The notes under the pieces: model-generated | What the model was told of the DNA's origin: nothing | Database searches by the model: none | Seen by the model: the letters and a program-made list of their open reading frames with translations, nothing else | Program-made: the position numbers and the translations under genes | Part shown: positions 58,287-64,000 of the stretch, piece by piece | Layout of the letters: the number at the start of each line of letters is the position of its first letter | Position numbering within the stretch: position 1 is the first letter of the stretch | Source: Acrocarpospora corrugata | GTDB taxonomy: Bacteria > Actinomycetota > Actinomycetes > Streptosporangiales > Streptosporangiaceae | DNA length: 64,000 nucleotides | Direction of reading: 5' to 3' | Assembly: GCF_009687845.1 (NCBI RefSeq) | Contig: NZ_BLAD01000067.1 | Coordinates: forward strand, 1 to 64,000

Positions 58287-59768
58287 TCAATGGCCGTAGA
58301 GGCGATTGAGGTTGATTAGTTCGACGTCGGGGCGTTGGGTGGCGGTGGATTCCAGGTCGGGGGTGAAGCCGGTGGTGGAGAAGAGGGTGAGGATTGTTTC
58401 CTCGGTGTTGTGGCCTTCTCGGGTGAGGAGGGTGCGGATGGTGTCCAGGCGGGTGAGGTCGGGGATGCCTCGGCGGGTGAGGGTGGCTTTGGCTTCGCCG
58501 ATGATGGTGATTCGGTCGGCGTCTTTGGCGAGGACGTCTATTTCGTGTTTGGCGCGGCCGGTGTGGTCCTGGATGGTGGCGTAGCCGACCTGGCCGAAGC
58601 CGGTGGGGTGGTCGAGTTCGTCGGGGGCGAAGCGGTGGGTCCAGTCTCGGGCGAGTTCCTCGAAGTGGGGGCCGAGGATCGAGGAACGGAACGTGGGGGC
58701 GGCGGCGCGCCATACCTGTTCGGCGCGGCCTAGTTCCAGTTGGCCCAGGTGGGGGGCGGTGATCAGGCGGTCGAAGCGGATGACGGGGTCGGAGACGGTG
58801 ATGGTGGGTCTGCGGCCGCGGAGGAGGTCTTGGGATCGGGTCAGGTAACCGGCTGATTCGAGGACCGAGAGGGGGTATCGGACGGCGTTGTCGTCTCGGC
58901 CCAGGGCTGAGCCGATCTTGGAGGGTGTGTTCGCGCCGTTCGCGACCGCGGTGAGGATGTCGTAGTAGATCGTGCGGTTGGTGATTCTGGGGTCTTCGCG
59001 GAGCAGGTAGTCGACCTCGGTGCGGGTGAAGACGCTTCGGTCTGGTTCGAGCAGGTTCTCGGCCAGCCAGCGGTCGAAGTCTTCGACGTTCGCGGGCGGG
59101 CCGGTCATCAGGGCGTGGTAGCCGGGGATGCCGCCGACGCAGGCGTGCACTCGGAGCGCGGTCTCCGGGTTGTCGATGTTCCAGAGTTGGGCTGATTCGC
59201 GGTAGTCGAGGGCGTTGAGGCGCATGTCCATGATCGCGCGGCCGCGAAGGGGTTTGGTGCCGGAGAGGAGGGTCTGCATGACGCTGAGGGCGGAGCCGCA
59301 GAGGATCAGGCGGCCGCCTGGGCCGCGCTTGTTCTGGGAGTCGTCGTAGAGGTGCTGGATGAGTGACGGCAGTTGGGGTGCGTCGGCCATCGCGTAGGGG
59401 AACTCATCGATCACGACCAGGGCGGGTGCGCCTGGTGGGGCAGTGCGTGCCGCCGTGTCCAGGGCTGCGCGGAGCAGGACTTCCCACGATTCCGGTGCGC
59501 CGAGGAGGGAGGCGCTCAGGCCGGCGTGCTCGGCGATCGCGGCACCGAATCGAGACCGGGCGGCTCGGTCGCCCTCATCCTGGACTGAAGGGATGTAGAG
59601 GCCGCCCAGCGCTTCGCAGGCGGCCACGAGCAGCTGTGTTTTCCCTGTTCTCCTGCGGCCGGACACGAGGCCCAGGCGCAGCGGTCCGCTCATGTCGCCC
59701 TCGAACAGGAACCGGTCGAGCGTGTGCCACTGCCGCGCCCTGCCCACGATGCTGTCTGGCTTGTCCAT
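58287..59768 (-). CDS. AAA ATPase with C-terminal PD-(D/E)xK nuclease-like domain (DUF234 type)
   Basis: 493-aa protein. The N-terminal STAND/AAA-like ATPase has Walker A SGRRRTGKTQLL, Walker B PALVVIDEFPY and sensor LILCGSALSVM. A winged helix follows (about 275-330: PSKIGSALGRDDNAVRYPL). The C-terminal domain carries HEIDVLAKDADRITIIGEAK, the D-x(n)-ExK pattern of PD-(D/E)xK nucleases, with Asp, Glu and Lys all present. Common in archaea and scattered in bacteria; function unproven. Monocistronic, with a 38-bp palindrome 22 bp upstream of its ATG. Confidence 0.85.
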   Translation of the reverse strand: MDKPDSIVGRARQWHTLDRFLFEGDMSGPLRLGLVSGRRRTGKTQLLVAACEALGGLYIPSVQDEGDRAARSRFGAAIAEHAGLSASLLGAPESWEVLLRAALDTAARTAPPGAPALVVIDEFPYAMADAPQLPSLIQHLYDDSQNKRGPGGRLILCGSALSVMQTLLSGTKPLRGRAIMDMRLNALDYRESAQLWNIDNPETALRVHACVGGIPGYHALMTGPPANVEDFDRWLAENLLEPDRSVFTRTEVDYLLREDPRITNRTIYYDILTAVANGANTPSKIGSALGRDDNAVRYPLSVLESAGYLTRSQDLLRGRRPTITVSDPVIRFDRLITAPHLGQLELGRAEQVWRAAAPTFRSSILGPHFEELARDWTHRFAPDELDHPTGFGQVGYATIQDHTGRAKHEIDVLAKDADRITIIGEAKATLTRRGIPDLTRLDTIRTLLTREGHNTEETILTLFSTTGFTPDLESTATQRPDVELINLNRLYGH

Positions 59769-59789
59769 CAGATCGCCCTCCCGAATTCA

Positions 59790-59827
59790 GTAAATCAGTT
59801 TCACCTTAGAAGGTGAAATCCATTTAC
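59790..59827. promoter_or_regulatory. 38-bp symmetric operator upstream of the AAA ATPase gene
   Basis: TTTCACCTT and AAGGTGAAA (59799-59818) form perfect 9-bp arms around AG; GTAAAT (59790-59795) and ATTTAC (59822-59827) repeat the symmetry outside, each after a 3-bp gap. Fifteen of eighteen paired positions match. It probably binds a dimeric or tetrameric repressor, perhaps the ATPase's own winged helix. Confidence 0.75.
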
Positions 59828-59847
59828 CCTTCTGCCGGGAGGTGGGG

Positions 59848-60567
59848 TTAGTGCAGGTGGTGGGCGAAGAAGTTGGTGATTCGGTGCCAGGCGTCTGGGG
59901 CGGCGGTGGGGTCGGGGGAGATGCCAGCTACGCGGAGGAGGGGGCGGAGGAGGGTGGGGCCGGAGAGGTCCTCGTTGAGGAAGGCGTGGCCGGCGGTGGG
60001 GTATTCCTTGACGTCGTGGGGGACGTTTGCCTTGGTTAGGGCGGCTTCTAGTTTGGGGGCGGCGTTTTTGAGGGTGCGGTCGCGGGCGCCGTAGCTGGCG
60101 ACGATGGGGCAGGAGTTGGCGAGGGTGGTGTCGAGGTCGCGGGGCAGGGGGCCGTAGTTGGCGGAGGCGGCGGCGAAGCCGGTGGTGGTGAGGAGGGCGA
60201 AGGCGCCGCCCATGCAGAAGCCGATTACGCCTACTTTGCCGGTGCAGTCGGGGGAGGCGGTCAGCCAGGTTCTGGCGGTTTCGATGTCGGCGAAGGGGCG
60301 GCCTTGGCGTTTGCGGAGGGCGCGCATGGTGGAGACGAGGCAGCGGCGGAGGCCGCCCGCGCTGAAGAGGTCGACGGCCAGGGTGAGGTAGCCGGCCTGG
60401 GCCATGCGGTCGGCGTGGCGGAGCATCATCGGTTCCAGGCCCATGATCTCGTGGATCATCACCAGGCCGGGCCAAGGGCCGTCGCCGGGAGGTGTGGCGA
60501 GATATCCGCGTAGGGGCTGGGATCCGCCGTGCTGGGCGGCTTGCTGGGTTAGGTCGATCTCGGTCAT
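59848..60567 (-). CDS. Dienelactone hydrolase family protein
   Basis: 239-aa alpha/beta hydrolase. The nucleophile Cys is in VIGFCMGGAFAL, the acid in YGARDRTLKNAA and the His in YPTAGHAFLN, the dienelactone hydrolase triad; VMIHEIMGLEPMMLRHADRM is the conserved oxyanion block. ATG 60567 has GGGAG at 5-nt spacing; the longer start at 60609 has none. Monocistronic. The natural substrate is not known. Confidence 0.9.
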   Translation of the reverse strand: MTEIDLTQQAAQHGGSQPLRGYLATPPGDGPWPGLVMIHEIMGLEPMMLRHADRMAQAGYLTLAVDLFSAGGLRRCLVSTMRALRKRQGRPFADIETARTWLTASPDCTGKVGVIGFCMGGAFALLTTTGFAAASANYGPLPRDLDTTLANSCPIVASYGARDRTLKNAAPKLEAALTKANVPHDVKEYPTAGHAFLNEDLSGPTLLRPLLRVAGISPDPTAAPDAWHRITNFFAHHLH

Positions 60568-60773
60568 CTGGGCTCCCGCGCTTGGCCCCCGTGCTTGAGC
60601 GTCTGACATTACGGGCGGCGGTGAGCGGGTGGTGGGATTTCGTGCGGAAGGCCTGGCGGCCGGACAGGACCACCAGGCATTCGTGTTCCGCTGAGGGGTT
60701 CTCGGGCGGGATGGCATCCGAGGTGGAAGGCGCGAACTAGAGCGTTCTCACGCCCAGTCCCAAAGCGCGATGG

Positions 60774-61139
60774 TTAGTCGCGGTCGATTTTGAGTTTGAT
60801 GACCTTGCCGGTCTTGATGGAGACGTAGACGTCGTACTCGTAGCGGCCCTTGTGGAGTTCGATTTTCCAGGTGCGGTGGCCGTGTTCGTATTCGCGTTCG
60901 ACGTCGGTGACGCGGGCGCCGGGGATGGCCTTCTTGGCGATTTTGATGGCCTTGGCGCGGGTGATGTCGGCGGTGGTCGTGGTGGTGGCCGTGGGGGTGG
61001 TGGCCGTGGGGGTGGTGGCCGTGGGGGCGGTGGCCGTGGGCGCGGTGGCCGTGGTGGTGGCGGCGGAGGCTGCGGCGGTGCCGGTGAGGAGGAGGGCGGC
61101 GGTGGTCAGGGCGCCGGTGACGGCGGTTCGGATTCTCAT
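60774..61139 (-). CDS. Secreted PepSY domain protein
   Basis: 121-aa exported protein: signal peptide (RTAVTGALTTAALLLTGTAA), a Thr/Ala/Pro repeat linker, and one PepSY domain (AKAIKIAKKAIPGARVTDVE, then YEYDVYVSIKTGKVIKLKID). PepSY domains often inhibit proteases or sense envelope state. The gene ends near the convergent hydrolase and lies directly downstream of a two-component system, so it may be its target or input. ATG 61139 gives the normal signal peptide. Confidence 0.9.
   Translation of the reverse strand: MRIRTAVTGALTTAALLLTGTAAASAATTTATAPTATAPTATTPTATTPTATTTTTADITRAKAIKIAKKAIPGARVTDVEREYEHGHRTWKIELHKGRYEYDVYVSIKTGKVIKLKIDRD
60985..61059 (-). repeat. 15-bp tandem repeat (five units) in the PepSY gene linker
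   Basis: GTGGCCGTGGG recurs on the plus strand at 60985, 61000, 61015, 61030 and 61045, an exact 15-bp period. It encodes repeated TATAP/TATTP units between signal peptide and PepSY domain. Unit number could vary between strains by slippage without breaking the frame. Confidence 0.9.
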
Positions 61140-61185
61140 GGCTTTACGGTGGCTTGGGGAGGGATATAGGCGCGCTTTGCCAGGG

Positions 61186-62448
61186 TTAAGGGGTGGCAAA
61201 GGTGAGCGTGACCGTGGTTCCGCCGTTGGGTGGGGTGGTGAGGGTCATGGTGCCGCCGGCGGATTGGGCGGTGCGGCGGGCGATGTCGAGGCCGAGGCCG
61301 GTGGAGTCGCCGCCGCTTCGGCCGCGTTCCAGTGCCTCGGTGCGCATGCCGGGGCCGGAGTCGGTGACGGCGAGTTCGGCGCCGGAGGGGGTGGGCGTCA
61401 GCCGTACCGACATGGGGACGCCTTCGGGGGTGTGGGCGAACACGTTCTCCAGGAGGGCGTCCACGGTGGCGGCCAGGTCGTCGGCGGAGGTGGCCACCGG
61501 GAGGGGGGTGTCGGGGAGGGTCAGGGTGAGGGGGCGGTTCTGTTCTTCGGCGAGTACGGACCAGAAGGTGACGCGGGCGGCGACGACGGTGGTCGCGTCG
61601 CAGGAGCCGCGTTCGCGGGTGCGGCGGCGGACGTCGACGATCACGGAGGTGACGGCGCGGTCGAGGGCGTCGACGCGGCCGCCGAGGCGTTCGGCCTCTT
61701 CGGGGTCGGTGAGGGATTCGGCTTCGAGGCGGAGGCCGGTGAGGGGGGTACGGAGGCGGTGCGAGATGTCGGCGACCGATTCACGTTCCTCGTGCAGGAG
61801 GTCGTCGATGCGGGTGGCGAGGTGGTTGAGGGCCAGGGCGGCGGCGCGGATCTCCGGGGGGCCGGTGGGGGCGGCTCTGGCGGCCAGGTCGCCGCCGGCG
61901 AGGCGGTGCGAGACGTGGGCGAGGCCGGTCATCGGGCGGGTGAGCGCGACGGCGAGGCGGTCGGCGATGAGCATGCCGACGCCGATCAGGGTCAGGCCGA
62001 GCAGGAGCAGGCCGAGCCAGGCGGCCTGGACGCCCCGGCTCAGGTCGTCGGCGGTGAGCAGCACCCGGACGACGCTGGTGCCGGTTTCGCCCTGGACGGC
62101 GACGAGGATCTCCCGGCCGCCGCCGGGGGCTTCGGCGGACAGGCTACGGCCGCGGGCGGCGAGTTCGACGGCGGGGGATCGGGCGGTTGAAGCGCCTACG
62201 ACCGTTCCGTCGGGGAGGAAGACGGAGATCTGGTGGCCGTTCGCGGCTGATGAGCGGTTCGCGGTCAGGGCGAGGGCGGCGAGGTCGACGGTGCCGATCA
62301 GTGCGGCGACGGATTGGGCCTCGGTGGTGGCCTGGGCGACGGCGCCGTTCTCGGCGGCGGAACGGACCAGCAGGGCCATCGGCACCAGCATCGCGATCAG
62401 GACGAGCGAGGTGGTGGCCGTGACCAGGAGGGCCAGCCTCCGTCTCAC
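61186..62448 (-). CDS. Sensor histidine kinase
   Basis: 420-aa kinase: TM1 about 8-30, extracytoplasmic region of about 110 aa, TM2 about 140-162, HAMP, H-box VADISHRLRTPLTGLRLEAE, N-box ALLENVFAHTPEG and the G-boxes DSGPGMR and STGLGLDIA. GTG 62448 overlaps the response regulator stop (4 nt). Adjacent PepSY and small secreted genes suggest an envelope signal. Confidence 0.94.
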   Translation of the reverse strand: MRRRLALLVTATTSLVLIAMLVPMALLVRSAAENGAVAQATTEAQSVAALIGTVDLAALALTANRSSAANGHQISVFLPDGTVVGASTARSPAVELAARGRSLSAEAPGGGREILVAVQGETGTSVVRVLLTADDLSRGVQAAWLGLLLLGLTLIGVGMLIADRLAVALTRPMTGLAHVSHRLAGGDLAARAAPTGPPEIRAAALALNHLATRIDDLLHEERESVADISHRLRTPLTGLRLEAESLTDPEEAERLGGRVDALDRAVTSVIVDVRRRTRERGSCDATTVVAARVTFWSVLAEEQNRPLTLTLPDTPLPVATSADDLAATVDALLENVFAHTPEGVPMSVRLTPTPSGAELAVTDSGPGMRTEALERGRSGGDSTGLGLDIARRTAQSAGGTMTLTTPPNGGTTVTLTFATP

Positions 62449-63125
62449 GTGGGGTCGACCAGTTTGACGCCGACTCCTCGTACGGTGTGAAGGAAGCGCG
62501 GTTCCTGGGCGGTTTCGCCTAGTTTGCGGCGGAGCCAGGAGAGGTGGACGTCGACCGTTTTGTCGGTGCCGCCGTAGGGGACCTGCCAGACCTCGGTGAG
62601 GAGTTCGCGCTTGGTGACCACCCGGCCGGGGCGGGACGCCAGGTAGAGCAGCAGATCGAACTCGCGCGGAGTCAGCTCGATCGGAACGCCGTTGAGTATG
62701 GTCTCGCGCCCGCGGATGTCCATGTGCAGGCCGCCGACCGTGACTGACGTGTCGGTGTCCTCCTGGCCGGTACGGCGGAGCACCGCCCTAATCCGGGCAT
62801 CCAGATGGGTGGCCGTGAACGGTTTGACCACATAGTCGTCGGCGCCCGCGTCCAGCAGCCGGACGGTTTCCGGTTCGCTGTCCCGGGCGGTGGCCACGAT
62901 GACGGGCATCCGGCTGACGGCGCGGAGCATGCGCAGCAGTTCGGTGCCGTCCAGGTCGGGCAGGCCGAGGTCGAGCACGACGAGATCGGGCCGGGTGTCG
63001 AGGGCCAGGCGCAGGCCGTCGAGCGCGGTGGCGGCCGAGGACACGGCGTGCCCACGATCCCGCAACCCTCGCACCAGGGCGGTACGGATGGTGACGTCAT
63101 CCTCAACGAGCAGCACGTTTGCCAT
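62445..63125 (-). CDS. OmpR/PhoB-family response regulator
   Basis: 226-aa regulator with E8-D9-D10, phospho-acceptor D52 in VVLDLGLPDLDG and Lys in VVKPFTATH; the winged helix ends FLHTVRGVGVKLV. It is first in the operon with the kinase. Its upstream region is shared with the divergent small secreted protein gene and contains GTTAAG/CTTAAC inverted half-sites (63150-63155, 63178-63183) that it may bind. Confidence 0.95.
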   Translation of the reverse strand: MANVLLVEDDVTIRTALVRGLRDRGHAVSSAATALDGLRLALDTRPDLVVLDLGLPDLDGTELLRMLRAVSRMPVIVATARDSEPETVRLLDAGADDYVVKPFTATHLDARIRAVLRRTGQEDTDTSVTVGGLHMDIRGRETILNGVPIELTPREFDLLLYLASRPGRVVTKRELLTEVWQVPYGGTDKTVDVHLSWLRRKLGETAQEPRFLHTVRGVGVKLVDPT

Positions 63126-63217
63126 TTGCGGCCACGTTAGCCGGTTGTCGTTAAGCGCATAAGTCCGTTATCGCCGTCTTAACTCGGGCTTAGCGTTGGA
63201 TCAGGGAAGGTAATGGG

Positions 63218-63679
63218 GTGAATCGGCGTACATTGCTTGCGGTTGGTGGATGGGTGGCGGCCGTCGTGATGGCCATGGTCGCGGGCGTCGCGGTGACGAA
63301 CTCCCTCAGTTCGGTCATCACCGGCCCAAGCGTGCGGCCACTCTCGGCGGAGGAAGTCCGCCAGGAACTGGACATCCCGATCACCGCCACCCCCAGCCCG
63401 AGCGCGATCCCGACGTCGACGCGGACAGCGTCGCCCCCCGTTCGCGCCCCCCGCGAGATCCGCGTCATCGCCACGAGCGGCGGCTCCGCCGTGGCCGCCT
63501 GCGTGGGCGGCGAGGCTTCCCTTCTCTCCTGGACCCCCGCCCAGGGCTACCACGTCGATGATGTCGACCCAGGCCCCCACAATCACGCCAAAGTGAAGTT
63601 CGAAGCCAACGACACCGAGGTCGAACTCGAAGTCCACTGCGAGGCCGGTCGCCCGGTCTCCCGCGAGAAGCACGACTGA
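63218..63679 (+). CDS. Small membrane-anchored/secreted protein, function unknown
   Basis: 153-aa protein with an N-terminal signal/anchor (TLLAVGGWVAAVVMAMVAGV), a Pro/Ser/Thr-rich spacer and a compact C-terminal domain that has two cysteines (VAACVGG, EVHCEAG) and the end SWTPAQGYHVDDVDPGPHNH. GTG 63218 follows GGAAGG. It is divergent from the two-component system and likely part of its regulon. The domain resembles small secreted proteins common in Streptosporangiales; role unknown. Confidence 0.75.
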   Translation: MNRRTLLAVGGWVAAVVMAMVAGVAVTNSLSSVITGPSVRPLSAEEVRQELDIPITATPSPSAIPTSTRTASPPVRAPREIRVIATSGGSAVAACVGGEASLLSWTPAQGYHVDDVDPGPHNHAKVKFEANDTEVELEVHCEAGRPVSREKHD

Positions 63680-63704
63680 GCCGCGGATGCCGATGGATGT
63701 CCGG

Positions 63705-64000
63705 TCAGTTCACCAGCACGATCTTTCCGCGGGCGTGGCGGGTTTCGCTTAGTTCGTGGGCGGACGCGGCCTCGGTGAGTGGGAACGCTGCCGCGACCGG
63801 GACCCGCAGTCGGCCCTCGTTGGCGAGTGTGACCGCGGTCGCGAGGCCGTGCACTGCCAGGCGGTCGGCGTGGGTTCCTACGGCTGTGCCGGTGTCGTCG
63901 GCCGGTGCTCCGTGTGACAGGCGGACGCCGTGGGCCGCCGCCGTGAGGTCGGCGATTGTCACCACGCGCGCGGTGTCGCCGGTGATGGCGATGAGGTCGG
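63705..64000 (-). CDS. Zinc-type alcohol dehydrogenase/quinone oxidoreductase, 3' part only
   Basis: The frame runs off the right edge, so only about the last 98 residues are present. They show the end of the cofactor domain (DLIAITGDTARVVTIADL) and the typical C-terminus AFPLTEAASAHELSETRHAR followed by GKIVLVN. This matches medium-chain NADP-dependent quinone reductases. The catalytic domain is outside the window. It converges on the small secreted protein gene. Confidence 0.85.
   Translation of the reverse strand, partial: DLIAITGDTARVVTIADLTAAAHGVRLSHGAPADDTGTAVGTHADRLAVHGLATAVTLANEGRLRVPVAAAFPLTEAASAHELSETRHARGKIVLVN

Overview
The window is a chromosomal segment of a high-GC actinobacterium. 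GC-rich third codon positions, GTG starts, dense ATGA overlaps, mycothiol-dependent enzymes (S-(hydroxymethyl)mycothiol dehydrogenase, a maleylpyruvate isomerase/DinB-type protein), a BTAD/LysM fusion protein, an acyl-CoA carboxylase epsilon subunit and a TPR-CHAT protein all point to Actinomycetes. A Streptosporangiales-like genus is my best guess (inference). I saw no rRNA, tRNA, CRISPR array or intact mobile element.

Layout. 1-5.5 kb: a large membrane LysM-BTAD protein and two exported proteins. 5.5-10.3 kb (minus): DNA alkylation repair (Ogt, Ada-AlkA), a NYN-domain protein, and an acyl-CoA carboxylase beta/epsilon pair. 10.4-16.9 kb (plus): amino-acid permease, ABC exporter pair, PEP carboxylase. 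16.9-20 kb (minus): FdhF/YdeP-type molybdo-oxidoreductase and its FdhD partner. 20-24.3 kb (plus): biotin ligase, PH-domain membrane protein, class III adenylate cyclase, then mycothiol-dependent formaldehyde oxidation. 24.2-25.1 kb: an iron-regulated bfd-bfr pair behind two IdeR-like boxes. 25.2-33.2 kb: two-component system, GtrA, lipoprotein, PurK/PurE, UDP-glucose dehydrogenase-type enzyme, acyl-CoA dehydrogenase.

33.3-41.6 kb is accessory. It holds a membrane protein with a conspicuous operator, a gene-poor scar with a tyrosine-recombinase relic, a TetR/MDMPI/hydrolase/MBL group, an HxlR regulator with a perfect 16-bp operator, and a 1197-aa TPR-CHAT protease-like protein. 41.6-46.1 kb (minus) is a molybdenum hydroxylase operon (L, M, S subunits plus an SDR); the M subunit carries a 48-bp tandem-repeat insertion. 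46.4-54 kb: secreted phytase-like esterase, Schlafen-type ATP-binding regulator, a frameshifted cytochrome-b-like gene, and metH behind an SAH-riboswitch-like leader.

54.1-60 kb is the most enigmatic part. A four-gene, tightly overlapping minus-strand operon of unrecognised proteins includes a coiled-coil four-TM protein, a von Willebrand-A-like lipoprotein and a three-TM protein with an exported domain. Beyond it are a perfect CRP-type site, a 34-bp near-perfect palindrome, and an AAA ATPase/PD-(D/E)xK protein with its own 38-bp palindromic operator. 59.8-64 kb: dienelactone hydrolase, PepSY protein, a second two-component system, a small secreted protein, and the 3' end of a zinc-type alcohol dehydrogenase/quinone reductase running off the right edge.
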